Shown in pieces: positions 8,278 through 18,089 of a stretch of 43,175 bases of DNA. The translations under genes and the position numbers were made by a program. The stretch lies in NCBI RefSeq assembly GCF_001975985.1, contig NZ_MTQF01000006.1, positions 340,071 through 383,245 of the forward strand, in the 5' to 3' direction. The notes beneath the pieces are model-generated. The model made no database searches and had not been told where the DNA came from. It saw only the letters and a list, made by a program, of their open reading frames with translations. The stretch comes from [Flexibacter] sp. ATCC 35103 (GTDB lineage Bacteria; Bacteroidota; Bacteroidia; Flavobacteriales; Flavobacteriaceae). Position 1 is the stretch's first letter; each line of letters begins with the position of its first letter.

Positions 8278-10257
8278 TTACTTTTTATTATCAGATTTTT
8301 TATTATTAGCGTGTACTATAAACTCAGAACGTCTGTTCACCTGATGTTCTTTGTCAGAACATTTTACACCATCTGTACATCTGTTTAGTATTTCAGATTC
8401 ACCAAATCCTTTACCAGTAATTCTATTGGCGCGAATTCCTTTGCTTACTATATATTTAACAGTTGATTGTGCTCTTCTTTCAGAAAGTTTAAGATTATAA
8501 GCGCTGCTTCCCTGACTATCAGTATGTGATCTTACATCAATTGTAAAAGTTGGATAATCTTTTAAAACCTGTACGACTTTATTGATTTCTTTTAGCGATA
8601 TCTTTTTAATTTTTGTGCCGTTCAGGTCAAAATAAATAGGTAATAAACCAAGTGTTTTAGTCAAATCATCATTATCACTTAATATTTTACCTCCATCTAC
8701 AATGAATTTATCAGCATTAGGATCTACTTGAAGTCCTTTATCAATAGATACCAGGGCATTCTCACCAGATTTAGGAACTATTTCTTCTGAAATTAAGTAA
8801 CCATCTTTTGTATATGTTAATTTATATGGTCCTCCTTCAGGAAGTTTAATAATATATTCACCCGCATTATCCGTAAGATATTTACCTATTTCTTTATCAC
8901 CATCATATGCCGTGATCAATACTTTTGGCAAGGCTTCACCAGTAGTAATGTCTACCAGTTTTCCTATAACGGTAAACTCCCCTTTGATTAGTTTAATTGG
9001 TTCTAATTCTTTCAGACTATAAATCTGATCGTCTTTAGTTCTGTTAGAAGAGAAAAAACCTTGTTTCGTATCTGAATTGATTACAAAAGCAAAATCATCA
9101 TCTCTGGAATTAACAGGCTCACCAACATTTACAATTGAATACGCTGTCGCATTTTTAACTGCTGCAAATACATCTAAACCTCCAAGGCCGGATTGTCCGT
9201 CTGATGAAAAATACAGCTGTCCTGCTTTGGTCACAAAAGGAAAAGTTTCTCTTCCGTACGTATTTATAGACGGCCCCATATTTTTAACTTCACCAAATGT
9301 ACCATCACTTTTTAATTCAACTTCAAATAAATCGGTCTGTCCTAAAGATCCGGGTCTGTCTGATGCAAAAATCATACTTTTACCATCAGGTCTCAAAGCA
9401 GGATGTGCCGTTGAATATGCATTACTGTTAATAGGCAAATCTTCGATTTTATCCCACACACCATTTACTAATGTAGCTCTGTAAATTCTTAAACGATTTG
9501 TTTTTGTATCATCTGTACCAAATTTATTTCCAAGAAAATTACTTCTTGTAAAATACATTTGAGTTCCATCATTTGTAATGACAGGTGTAGACTGATGAAA
9601 TACGGAATTAATTTTACCCGTTAATTTTTTCGGATCAATTAAATCCCCTTCCGGAGTAATTGTTGCTTCATAAAGTTTAAAATAAGGTTTTCCTGACCAG
9701 CTATCTCTGTATCTTGGTGTAATATTCGTATCACGTGCCGAAGTGAATATTACCTCTTTTTCTTTATAAAATGCTGTTCCGTAATCCGGCATTTTAGAAT
9801 TAGCCGTTACAGGTTTTATAGTATATCTACTGGATTCTTTTTGGATATTTTTCAGATAATCAGTATCCGAATTCAAGGCTTCTTTCCCAATTTTACTATT
9901 CAGTTGTTTGATAATTTTAGACGCTTCATCGTAACGTCCGCTTGATTTTAGAGATTGTCCGTATCTAAATAACTGATCATTGGTAAAAACATATTCATCT
10001 TTTAGTTTTCCAATATAATCATATGCTTTTAGTGCGTTTTTATAATCTCCATTAAAATAATAGGAATCTCCTAACATTGCGTATACAGCTGAAGAGCTAA
10101 ATTCTTTTTCAAGTAAAATTTCATATAAATTACTTGAATTTACAGAAGCGTATGCTTTATTATCGAATTCTTTTTCAGCTTTATTTACTAATCGCGTCTG
10201 CGAATATGTATTGTGTAAGCTAAATAACACTATCCAAAGTAAAAAATATTTTTTCAT
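8278..10257 (-). CDS. OmpA-family protein with TPR and PD40 repeats (T9SS-associated)
   Basis: Outer-membrane-associated, peptidoglycan-anchoring protein of the type that accompanies PorP/SprF proteins. The ATG at 10257 is preferred to the one 18 bases upstream because it opens a standard signal peptide (MKKYFLLWIVLFS...YSQ). In order: signal peptide, TPR-like helices (to about 130), beta-propeller WD40-like PD40 repeats (about 150-420, with H-P-A-L-R-P-D-G-K and F-A-S-D-R-P-G), a carboxypeptidase-regulatory-like beta domain (about 430-505), and a C-terminal OmpA domain (about 540-650) with the N-L-K-L-S-E-R-R-A-Q peptidoglycan-binding helix. Last gene of a three-gene operon, 21 bp from the PorP/SprF gene. 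Inferred role: supporting secretion or anchoring of the type B CTD protein encoded first in the operon. Confidence 0.9.
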   Translation of the reverse strand: MKKYFLLWIVLFSLHNTYSQTRLVNKAEKEFDNKAYASVNSSNLYEILLEKEFSSSAVYAMLGDSYYFNGDYKNALKAYDYIGKLKDEYVFTNDQLFRYGQSLKSSGRYDEASKIIKQLNSKIGKEALNSDTDYLKNIQKESSRYTIKPVTANSKMPDYGTAFYKEKEVIFTSARDTNITPRYRDSWSGKPYFKLYEATITPEGDLIDPKKLTGKINSVFHQSTPVITNDGTQMYFTRSNFLGNKFGTDDTKTNRLRIYRATLVNGVWDKIEDLPINSNAYSTAHPALRPDGKSMIFASDRPGSLGQTDLFEVELKSDGTFGEVKNMGPSINTYGRETFPFVTKAGQLYFSSDGQSGLGGLDVFAAVKNATAYSIVNVGEPVNSRDDDFAFVINSDTKQGFFSSNRTKDDQIYSLKELEPIKLIKGEFTVIGKLVDITTGEALPKVLITAYDGDKEIGKYLTDNAGEYIIKLPEGGPYKLTYTKDGYLISEEIVPKSGENALVSIDKGLQVDPNADKFIVDGGKILSDNDDLTKTLGLLPIYFDLNGTKIKKISLKEINKVVQVLKDYPTFTIDVRSHTDSQGSSAYNLKLSERRAQSTVKYIVSKGIRANRITGKGFGESEILNRCTDGVKCSDKEHQVNRRSEFIVHANNKKSDNKK

Positions 10258-10278
10258 AAGTAGTTCTGAAATCATTAG

Positions 10279-11193
10279 TTAAAAAAATCTTGGATTAATT
10301 AATTGTTTACCTGAATTGGTGAATAAATCAAATCTTAGAAAAAGTTCGTGAGAACCTGAATTATAATTTCCTAACTTGCTTGTTTCATAATCATAACCGT
10401 AACCAACCTGTATACCATCAGTTACCTGAAAGCCTGCCATTGCACTAACGCCTGCATCCCAACGGTAAGCAGTTCCCAGTGTAAATTTCTCATTGATCAA
10501 AAAGTTCGCTGATAAATCTAATGCTATTGGTGAACCTGCAACAAATTTTGCTAAGACAGCCGGTTTAAATCTCAAATAAGGGTTAATATCAAAAACGTAT
10601 CCTGCAATACCGTAAAAATGTGATTTTGAAGAGTAAACAGAAGCTGCAACTTTATCATCATGACTTGTTTGTAGTAATTTAGGAGAAGAAAGACCAACAT
10701 ACCAGTTGTAAGAATGCACATAAATTCCCGCACCTACATTAGGAGAAAGCATAGATTCTTTTCCTACCATATAAATATCAGGATTTTCGATGTCTAATAG
10801 GTAGTAATCAATTACCATATTTTCAAAACCTCCCGCAATTCCAAAAGAGAATTTTACATCGTTGTTTGTTTGAATAGTGTAAGCATAATTTACCATAGCA
10901 CCAATATTTTTGGTTGGTCCGATTACATCACTTACAACATTTAATCCGATACCATTACCATGATATCCTAACGGACTCTGAATGGAAAAATTCATGGTTT
11001 TAGGAGCTCCATCCAATCCTACCCATTGTGTTCTGTATAATCCCATTACACTTACTACCTCTCTTGATCCTGTATAACCGGGATTAAAAGTCATCGTATT
11101 ATACATATACTGGGTATACTGGGATTGTTGCTGCGCTGAAGCGCTACTTATCCCAAGCAGCATTACTGCCGCTATGTAAAAAATATTTTTCAT
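10279..11193 (-). CDS. PorP/SprF-family type IX secretion membrane protein
   Basis: A 304-residue outer-membrane beta-barrel of the PorP/SprF family. It has a signal peptide ending in SSASA, followed by the family's opening Q-Y-M-Y-N-T-M-T-F-N-P-G-Y-T-G-S (about residues 28-43). Amphipathic strands then run to a C-terminal aromatic (N-P-R-F-F). SprF-like proteins are needed for secretion or attachment of partner proteins carrying a type B (gliding-motility-like) CTD, and genes for the two are usually adjacent. That is the case here: the upstream gene encodes such a CTD protein, 37 bp away, and an OmpA-family protein follows. This looks like one of several dedicated SprF paralogues, not the motility SprF itself. 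Confidence 0.93.
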   Translation of the reverse strand: MKNIFYIAAVMLLGISSASAQQQSQYTQYMYNTMTFNPGYTGSREVVSVMGLYRTQWVGLDGAPKTMNFSIQSPLGYHGNGIGLNVVSDVIGPTKNIGAMVNYAYTIQTNNDVKFSFGIAGGFENMVIDYYLLDIENPDIYMVGKESMLSPNVGAGIYVHSYNWYVGLSSPKLLQTSHDDKVAASVYSSKSHFYGIAGYVFDINPYLRFKPAVLAKFVAGSPIALDLSANFLINEKFTLGTAYRWDAGVSAMAGFQVTDGIQVGYGYDYETSKLGNYNSGSHELFLRFDLFTNSGKQLINPRFF

Positions 11194-11230
11194 TAGTTGT
11201 ACTTATTTTTTTATCCTTAAATTTTATTTT

Positions 11231-12595
11231 CTATTGATTATTTATATATAAATAACCTGATTTCTCAATCCCGTTTCCTTCTTTGTTGTATCGCAATATG
11301 TAGAAATAAGTTCCTGTAGGAAGTTTTTCTCCTCTTGTAACAGTTGCACGTCCATCTGAATATCCAGTAAACACATTGTCACTTTCATTATATGACTTAG
11401 TTTCAAATACTTTTACTCCCCAGCGGTTATAAATTTCAACTGAGTTATCAGGATATTTATCGATTCCTGCTATATGGAAAGTATCATTGACACCATCACC
11501 GTTTGGAGAAATCGCATTAAAGACCTCAACATCCTGAGGTTGAACTGTTTTCTTAACAATCGCTACTGTAAAAATCCCCGGCCCTTCTACTTCTCCCATC
11601 ATTAAATTTGAAAAGTTAGGATTTGTTGATTCTTCGGCAGATCCTTTTTCATTTACCCACAGATTATTCCTGCTATCCCAGCGAACAATTGCTAATTGCT
11701 GGTCAGGATTTAAATTTAAAAAATGAGAAGGTGTCGTAGAGCTGTTTAGCGTAAGTCCCAATATAATTTTATCTGTTCCGGAGTCACGGGAAATTTCCCA
11801 ATATTCAGCACTGTTTAATTCCAGGATACTCGCGTCTTTATCCCTTGTTAAATATTCTGAGGGTTTAAAAAAGTACTGAGAGACATAGGCATTTTGTCCT
11901 GCTGATGCACCAACTATTAAAGGCCTGTAGTATAAATTATTTCCAATAGGATATTCAAACTCTGTGTCTCCTGATTTTACAACCATTCCGTCAACAAAAC
12001 TATGATCGCCAGCATTTACAGCAGAAGCATATTGATTAAAAATTACCCTGGCTTTAGAATCCAATGCGTTGATGATACCATTTTCGAATCTTGATTCGTT
12101 ACCTACCCTAATAGTTGTAGTAAGATCAAAAGGAACTACTGATGACATATTATTAAAAACCACATTTTGGAAGTCAGAAACAGCATTTCCTGTAATTAAT
12201 TGCTTTACGTACAAATCTGAAAAAAAAGTAGTCCCGGTGCTATTTATAACGCGTTTGTTTTTTACTATATCGTCAGCGGTAAAACGTACAGTACCATCAT
12301 TATTATAGTTTTTAAAAACATGCAGCTCACCATCGTTTATAAGCTCTCCTGTATTTTGATTATCAAAATCAAAGAAAACATACATGCCTCCATCGCTCTT
12401 ATTGTCTGTAACAATTTGCAAAAGTCCCTTGTTAACAACAACAGAATCAATTTCCTGCTTTATTCCTTTTACCTGTGCCTGTGCTGTTTCACAAAACAGC
12501 AAAATCAATAAGCAACCTAAGGTAACACAAGAGCTTTTACCTTGTGGTAAAGCATGTGCTAAATTATTCACTTTATATAAGTCATTTTTTTTCAT
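11231..12595 (-). CDS. Secreted protein with type B gliding-motility C-terminal domain
   Basis: A 454-residue type IX secretion substrate. The N-terminus has a long signal peptide (hydrophobic L-G-C-L-L-I-L-L-F-C, ending AQAQ at about residue 41). A beta-rich body of unknown function follows (to about 350). The last 95 residues are the CHU_C/type B CTD, with the hallmark S-P-N-G-D-G-V-N-D-T-F, the Y-N-R-W-G-V-K-V-F-E motif and G-T-Y-F-Y-I-L-R-Y near the end. It is the first gene of an operon with its probable SprF-like partner and OmpA protein. Its promoter (12639-12703) carries the same operator as the collagen-like protein genes, so cell-surface display in the same condition is likely. Adhesion is a possible role but no adhesive domain is recognised. 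Confidence 0.9.
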   Translation of the reverse strand: MKKNDLYKVNNLAHALPQGKSSCVTLGCLLILLFCETAQAQVKGIKQEIDSVVVNKGLLQIVTDNKSDGGMYVFFDFDNQNTGELINDGELHVFKNYNNDGTVRFTADDIVKNKRVINSTGTTFFSDLYVKQLITGNAVSDFQNVVFNNMSSVVPFDLTTTIRVGNESRFENGIINALDSKARVIFNQYASAVNAGDHSFVDGMVVKSGDTEFEYPIGNNLYYRPLIVGASAGQNAYVSQYFFKPSEYLTRDKDASILELNSAEYWEISRDSGTDKIILGLTLNSSTTPSHFLNLNPDQQLAIVRWDSRNNLWVNEKGSAEESTNPNFSNLMMGEVEGPGIFTVAIVKKTVQPQDVEVFNAISPNGDGVNDTFHIAGIDKYPDNSVEIYNRWGVKVFETKSYNESDNVFTGYSDGRATVTRGEKLPTGTYFYILRYNKEGNGIEKSGYLYINNQ

Positions 12596-12638
12596 ACATC
12601 TGTTTATATTGGTTATACAATGTGCTTTTATTAAGAAG

Positions 12639-12703
12639 CAAATATAATTTCATACCAAAAGGTAATAAACCCTTAAAAGTTATTGGTATATCAAAATAGG
12701 GTC
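12639..12703 (-). promoter_or_regulatory. Promoter with paired half-site operator (copy C)
   Basis: The -7 box TATATTTG lies at 12646-12639 (minus). The proximal half-site AAGTT starts at 12677, exactly 31 bp beyond the box. The distal half-site is weaker (GGGTC at 12699-12703, 22 bp away), but the core TATATCAAAATA is nearly identical to copy A. It drives the T9SS triad, with a predicted leader of about 40 nt. Confidence 0.6.
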
Positions 12704-12744
12704 AAATTAGTCTTGTCAATATTATCATTCTAACAAGGTTATTG

Positions 12745-13050
12745 GTGTTCGGAAAAAACAATTACGTAGCAAAGCGCATAGAAAATTTGAACAAAGCTTA
12801 CAGAGAGTAAGATTGTATTACTAACGCTTATGAGAAATATTTAAAAATAGTTATTCCCGAACGAGTCTAATTTTACCTTTTCAATCCTGAGTTTCGGGAT
12901 CTGGAAAAGATTATGGTAAGAATATTGTGCAATGTGCACTCTACAGAGATGATATATCTTGATGTGAAAGCAACATTAAGCATATTTACTGAAAGGTTCT
13001 TTTATACTTTCTACAGTTCTGAGATCGAATGTATGAGTCAAAAAAAATAA
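12745..13050 (+). pseudogene. Possible decayed reading frame of unknown origin
   Basis: One plus-strand frame reads through about 102 codons, interrupted only by two TAA stops, near codons 22 and 43. The text looks protein-like for this organism (for example N-P-E-F-R-D-L-E-K-I-M, then a helical F-T-E-R-F-F-Y-T-F-Y). It ends at TAA 13048-13050, eleven bases from the 3' end of the thioredoxin-fold gene. I do not recognise the family. It may be a broken gene, or a chance open frame in a 465-bp gap that otherwise holds only promoter copy C. Confidence 0.25.
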
Positions 13051-13060
13051 GAATTGGTTA

Positions 13061-14356
13061 CTATAGAATTCCTGTATCAATTAATCTCGCATAACGTCCG
13101 GTAATTTTACCTTTCTCATCGATTACAAAAAAAGTTGGTGTCCCAATCACTCCATAATTCTCAAAATTAACACCTTTAAATCCTTTAAAATCAAGCAATT
13201 GTTCTTTCCATGGGAACTCATGATTATGTCCATCTCCAGCATTTACAGTCAGATCTGCCGCAATACTTATTACTTCATATCCTTTTTGCTGTAGAATTTG
13301 GTAATTACCCAATAATTGATGAATTTCATTTTCACAGCTGTTACAACCTGATTCAAAAAATAATAACAAGGTTTTGCTTTTAATTATTTTTTCACTTCTT
13401 CCAGTTTTTAAAGCTGGAGCCATTGCACCATTATCCAAATTATTCATGGCACTTAGCAAATTATTTCCTGGTTTTTCAACCCTGCCTGATTGTGATACAT
13501 ATTGTCCTATTACATTTACCAGATCATCTTTGCCATTTTTAGAAAACAAACCCACTATTTTTTCTGCAAAAGCAGTATATACAGTATTGCTTTTTATACG
13601 AGAAAATATTGCTTTGGTATCTTCCAGCAATACTTCGTCATTTTTCACTCCAAATAATTGCATATTAAGCCAATTTTCTATAACCGGACTCCATAAACTA
13701 CTGGTGTAAAGCGTCTCTATATCAAGATTGTTTCGCACAAAAGGACTATATTCTTTTATTAGATCTTCCTGGGTCATATCAGGTTTATTACCTATACCAC
13801 CTAAAAAGTTTAGCATTTCGCGCATACGGGCGGCATACAACAAACTGTTTTTTACCTCAGCCTGTTGTGTCATAAACTCCTGGGTTAATTGTATTTTTTC
13901 TTTGTCAAAAACAGGATATAAAACGTCATCTTTATCATAAAGCTGCAAACTCGCTTTGATTAACTCCATTTTCTCAGATATTTTCTTTTGCTGCAGACTT
14001 TCTCTTAAAAAATTATTTTCAATTGAACCAGTAAATTTTGTATTTTCAATTGTAGGCTGTGCCTCATTAGAACTTATAGTAAAATTTTCGTTGTTCATAA
14101 TCAAATCTATGCTCACGTCCTGATTTATCGTGAACTGTGCAACACCTTTAAAACTTTTTTGTGAAGCTGGAAGCGTTAAGGTAATGTTACCTGTCGTGTT
14201 TAGTATACCTTTTGCAATGGTGTCTTTTTTATCTCCTTGTATTAAGCTGTAATGATACTCTTTTCCTGCAAATTTTGGTAAAGACATTTTTACAGTTTGT
14301 GCCTGTAGCGATACTATACCAAAAATGGTCATAGTAGCTATAAATAGCTTTTTCAT
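13061..14356 (-). CDS. TlpA-like thioredoxin-fold envelope protein
   Basis: A secreted thiol-disulfide protein. The ATG at 14356 opens a clean signal peptide (MKKLFIATMTIFG...LQAQ); an in-frame ATG 24 bases upstream would add an unlikely hydrophilic lead. The middle (about 40-320, numbered from the longer start) is a helical Bacteroidota-specific region preceded by a beta domain reminiscent of DUF4369. The C-terminal thioredoxin domain has the redox pair C346-N-S-C349 and a cis-Pro motif, I-G-T-P-T-F-F-V-I-D (412-421). CNSC is an uncommon active-site dipeptide, so redox potential may differ from TlpA/ResA. It is followed by no visible terminator and is separately transcribed from its surface-protein neighbours. 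It might help fold cysteine-rich exported proteins, such as the one encoded upstream at 14616-17810. Confidence 0.85.
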   Translation of the reverse strand: MKKLFIATMTIFGIVSLQAQTVKMSLPKFAGKEYHYSLIQGDKKDTIAKGILNTTGNITLTLPASQKSFKGVAQFTINQDVSIDLIMNNENFTISSNEAQPTIENTKFTGSIENNFLRESLQQKKISEKMELIKASLQLYDKDDVLYPVFDKEKIQLTQEFMTQQAEVKNSLLYAARMREMLNFLGGIGNKPDMTQEDLIKEYSPFVRNNLDIETLYTSSLWSPVIENWLNMQLFGVKNDEVLLEDTKAIFSRIKSNTVYTAFAEKIVGLFSKNGKDDLVNVIGQYVSQSGRVEKPGNNLLSAMNNLDNGAMAPALKTGRSEKIIKSKTLLLFFESGCNSCENEIHQLLGNYQILQQKGYEVISIAADLTVNAGDGHNHEFPWKEQLLDFKGFKGVNFENYGVIGTPTFFVIDEKGKITGRYARLIDTGIL

Positions 14357-14483
14357 TTCTTCTGTTTTTTTATTATGCATTGATTAACAATATCATTCTT
14401 GTATAATTTCAATTTTGTAAATAATGGAAAAATTCAAGCGCATCTTTTTTTTAAAATTTTGATTGAGAATTAAAATTTAATTT

Positions 14484-14543
14484 AAAAAGGATACGCCTTT
14501 CATCCTGCTTTTTTGCAGAAAATGAAAAGCGCATATCCTTTTT
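14484..14543 (-). terminator. Long imperfect hairpin terminator
   Basis: An inverted repeat of about 27 bases per arm with a T-rich loop (AAAAAGGATA...TATCCTTTTT, with GC-rich CCTGC/GCAG at the tip). It follows the stop of the FISUMP-domain gene in the minus direction and ends in T. Confidence 0.7.
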
Positions 14544-14615
14544 GTTTTAATACTGCTTTAGTTTTTTCAGACTAAGGCAATAAATACAAACCTTTTATGG
14601 TGTATATCCGTAAAT

Positions 14616-17600
14616 CTAATATTCAGAAATACAACGTATATTCCCCCCAGTAGCCATAGAAGAATTTCCAATTGAAGATGCATCTCGGAATGAAACCGCA
14701 GCACCACTTGACCCTTGATCACTGACCCTACTCCAATAAAAAGATTTAAACATGAAATCTGCATAACCATTTGTAATCGAACGATGTCCTCCGTTAGGCA
14801 ACATCAAAGAGCTTCCTATTAAATATCCTGAATTACCTATTCCATTAGAGACATTCCCTACTGAAGTAACAGTATTGTTTTTAGAGATTCCATCCCATTC
14901 CCACGATCCTGGTATACGATATCCTTCAGGACAAGGGTCAACTACTGGTTTTGTCCAATAACCTCCCCAAGCCAAGTACATTTTAACATAATTTCTATCC
15001 CAATTTGCAACACTGCCTAAATTTCTATATGATGCAGCTGGAGTCTTGTTTCCCCATTGATAATAATCTCCAACCAAACCTAATGCTGGTTTAGTAGGAT
15101 CCAAAGATTCATCGGCACCTAAGTTGTAACACATAAATTCTCTCCATACATTAGGCGAAATATAAGCTCCACAACAGCTGCAATCCTGTATTTTTGCAGT
15201 TAATTTTACCTGTACATCCGTACCTGTACCATTTGCATTATTATTGTAAATAACATATAAATCAACTGAAAGTGCATTAGTAGCTGATCTGCCGTAAGCA
15301 TCACCTTGTCTTCCTGAACCACTGCTTAAAGTATTTTTATATACTACTGTTGCCGTAACTGGTCCGGATACATTAAGACTTGTTTCATTACCATTGTTAG
15401 TAATCGATCTCACAATAGAACCTCCCAAAGATTCTACATAACTAAAGCGAACTTTACTTACTGTACCACTTGGGGTAAAGGTATACGTTTGTGTATTTGT
15501 AGCTGCCAGATTAAAATTAGCCCTACCGCCACCACGAGCACTTAATGTTCCGCAAGTTCCGCCATCATTACTCTCAGCAATATCAAAACAAGATTTACCT
15601 CCAAATGTGCCTGAACCTGCAGGCAAAGTGGCTGGGTTTGCCTGTGTAACAACTGTAAATACAGGTGAAGTAGCTTGTAAGTTACCTGAACAACCATTGG
15701 TTACGATACAATATAAATAAGATGTACCTGCGGTCGAAGGGCTGTAAGAATAAGAAGAATTGTTAGCACCACTTATAGCATTACCAGTTGTACCGGATGT
15801 TCCACTACTATACCACTGATAAGCAGGACTTACTCCTCCTGAAACTGATATAGAAACCTGAACACTTGAGCCTGCAGCCACACTTTGAGTAATATCAGAT
15901 TGCGCTGTCAGAACCGGTGTAGGACATGCATTACCCATTGTAATAAAATGCTCTAGAGATGTTGATCTTCCACAATTATTTTCAGCAGTTACTTTAATAT
16001 TAACCCTAAGGCCTTCTGAACCACTGGCAGGTAGTCTTACGGAAACACTTGCGCCAGAACCTATTATCACAGCACCATTATCTGCTGTCCACGTATATGA
16101 AATAGCAGGACCAAACTCGATAGCAGTTTGTAATGTAACCGTAGCTCCAAAAGTAGCCGTGTCTGGTCTTGATTGCCATGAAAGTACTGGTAAGCTCGAA
16201 ACATTTGCAGATATTGCTTTTACAGCCATAGTACTTGTACATCCCGTAGCGTTTGTAACAGTACCGTTATATACAGCACCCGGAGTCGATACTCTAATAG
16301 TCGCTGTTGTTTCACTCATTTTTACATTGTCCTTGTACCAGGTATAGGTATAAGTACCTGCCGTTTGTGGCACTAAAGTCAGATCAGTAGTACCATCACA
16401 AAGTATAGCATTACCCGTAATATTAGGCTGACCCGGGGCATTACCTGTAAGGATATCTTTTTCAAGAACACTTACTTCTGCCGGGCAAAGTGCCCCACTA
16501 TTATCTGTAGCTACCATACGTAACGAAATTTTAGTCTGAGAAGCTGGTATAATAAACGGATTAACACGTATTATATCATTACCATTATACCATGTATACG
16601 TTATACCGTCAGTTTTATTGGCAACTGTTAAATCCAGAGAACCTCCCTGACAGAATGCGTTAAAACTAGTTAATGGCTGACCATTTACCAATACATTATT
16701 CGGATTAAGAATAATCTGATCTGCACTTGTACTTTTTGATACTGTAACAATATTTGAAGCTTTAGAAAAACAGTTGCCTTCATTAATCACTGCAAACCAC
16801 TCTCCTACATCACCGGTAGCATCTAAAGTAATTGCTGCTCCTGATTTTTCCTGTACTCCGTTATGAAACCATAGCACATTTGAAGTAGTTCCCAATGCAG
16901 TAAGTTTAACAGAATTGGTACCACAAATAATACCATTATTTGTAGTAATTATTGTTATTGCAGCAGCTGCAGTTGTACTTGATTCTGTAATGTTACGTTC
17001 GTTAGCTGTATTTGTATTACAACCAATAGCGCCCATGGATACATTGTATTTTCCTTTTTGAGTTGCTACATAATAAGAAACTCCTCTTGCAACTTCTATA
17101 CCGTTACGAGTCCAAATCACCTTATCCAGATTAGAGGTGTTAAATGGTACTGAAAGATAAACACCACCACCCACACACAAAGTAAGGTTAGCTGCCGAAG
17201 GGCTAATAGTTGGCACGGCATAAGAAGAACATTCTACTCCTTTTTGAGAGAATAAGAAATCTTTGTAAGAATTATTACAGGTACTTGTTACACGTACTAA
17301 TATTGAACGTGTATTTACCGAAGTGTTTTCATTAAACCCAATATTAAATTTACCGTTGGCCAGATCAATATCGTACAATGAACCATATTCGTTTCCTGCC
17401 ACAATAGAAAATGTAAACGGACCATTAGGACAATCTACATCATCAATACTAAATGTCTGGTCACAACCTGTACCATCAGCTGCTACATTAAGACATACTG
17501 CAGGGCTAATGGTTATTTGAGAAGTTCCTTCACACAAGCTTACCCAACGACTACCGTTCCAGTACTCTACACAGCTTGTGGTTTTATTAAAAATAGTAAG

Positions 17601-17810
17601 GCCATTGGCCAAAACATTTCCTGAAACAGCAAAAGCATTACGTTCTGTTGTTGTCATTTGAGGCAATCTAAGCCCTCCTTTACTAAGCAACTCTAATACA
17701 GAGAAAGCCTCAGGTGCTTTTTTACCACCTATGGTCATCTGCGCCTGTATATTTACTGAAAATAATATGGCCACAAACAAAAGCCATGTACAAAATAGAT
17801 TTTTTTTCAT
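14616..17810 (-). CDS. Large surface protein with Ig-like repeats and C-terminal FISUMP domain
   Basis: A secreted protein of 1,064 residues from the ATG at 17810, which opens a signal peptide (MKKNLFCTWLLFVAILFS...IQAQ). A start 60 bases upstream is less likely. After the signal comes the N-terminal block shared with the next three genes (M-T-I-G-G...L-E-L-L-S-K-G-G-L-R-L-P, then Y-W-N-G-S-R-W-V). At least five Ig-like/PKD-like repeats follow, each with a T-Y-T-W-Y or V-L-W-F-H tryptophan core and paired cysteines. The last about 160 residues are a Fibrobacter major paralogous (FISUMP) domain: R-E-F-M-C-Y-N-L-G-A-D, Y-Y-Q-W-G-N-K, P-C-P-E-G-Y-R-I-P. No T9SS CTD is recognised. A cell-surface or adhesive role is inferred. 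The shared operator was not found upstream of it. Confidence 0.82.
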   Translation of the reverse strand: MKKNLFCTWLLFVAILFSVNIQAQMTIGGKKAPEAFSVLELLSKGGLRLPQMTTTERNAFAVSGNVLANGLTIFNKTTSCVEYWNGSRWVSLCEGTSQITISPAVCLNVAADGTGCDQTFSIDDVDCPNGPFTFSIVAGNEYGSLYDIDLANGKFNIGFNENTSVNTRSILVRVTSTCNNSYKDFLFSQKGVECSSYAVPTISPSAANLTLCVGGGVYLSVPFNTSNLDKVIWTRNGIEVARGVSYYVATQKGKYNVSMGAIGCNTNTANERNITESSTTAAAAITIITTNNGIICGTNSVKLTALGTTSNVLWFHNGVQEKSGAAITLDATGDVGEWFAVINEGNCFSKASNIVTVSKSTSADQIILNPNNVLVNGQPLTSFNAFCQGGSLDLTVANKTDGITYTWYNGNDIIRVNPFIIPASQTKISLRMVATDNSGALCPAEVSVLEKDILTGNAPGQPNITGNAILCDGTTDLTLVPQTAGTYTYTWYKDNVKMSETTATIRVSTPGAVYNGTVTNATGCTSTMAVKAISANVSSLPVLSWQSRPDTATFGATVTLQTAIEFGPAISYTWTADNGAVIIGSGASVSVRLPASGSEGLRVNIKVTAENNCGRSTSLEHFITMGNACPTPVLTAQSDITQSVAAGSSVQVSISVSGGVSPAYQWYSSGTSGTTGNAISGANNSSYSYSPSTAGTSYLYCIVTNGCSGNLQATSPVFTVVTQANPATLPAGSGTFGGKSCFDIAESNDGGTCGTLSARGGGRANFNLAATNTQTYTFTPSGTVSKVRFSYVESLGGSIVRSITNNGNETSLNVSGPVTATVVYKNTLSSGSGRQGDAYGRSATNALSVDLYVIYNNNANGTGTDVQVKLTAKIQDCSCCGAYISPNVWREFMCYNLGADESLDPTKPALGLVGDYYQWGNKTPAASYRNLGSVANWDRNYVKMYLAWGGYWTKPVVDPCPEGYRIPGSWEWDGISKNNTVTSVGNVSNGIGNSGYLIGSSLMLPNGGHRSITNGYADFMFKSFYWSRVSDQGSSGAAVSFRDASSIGNSSMATGGNIRCISEY

Positions 17811-18089
17811 TATTGAATTTATTGAATTGTTTAAAATTGTCTGATTTAAGTAACAGTAAAGAGTAACCATTTAAAAATTTAGCAAGGGAACATATATTTA
17901 TATAATCAAGACTTATTTAGTCAAACTGATTAATTTTTAATTTTTTGCTGATTAATAAATATTGTATTACCATTATTTTCAAAAGTTTCCGCTTTTTTAC
18001 TTCTACACTTAAAAAAGTCTTTTTTCTTATATCCTTAATCGATATTCCCAAAGAACAATGGCTTGATACAGGATTCTCTTTATCTTATT

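Noticed and set aside
9077..9484. A 135-codon plus-strand frame inside the OmpA-family gene
   Set aside because: It is antisense to clear PD40 repeats and has no supporting start context or domain.
17811..17930. Possible ninth promoter copy upstream of the FISUMP-domain gene (AAGAC at 17908)
   Set aside because: No AAGTT-like half-site 21 bp away and no CAAAnnTA box at the 31-bp distance.
18011..18025. AAAAAAG-T-CTTTTTT palindrome as a terminator of the 212-residue gene
   Set aside because: The stem is almost only A-T and very short; stability is too low to call.
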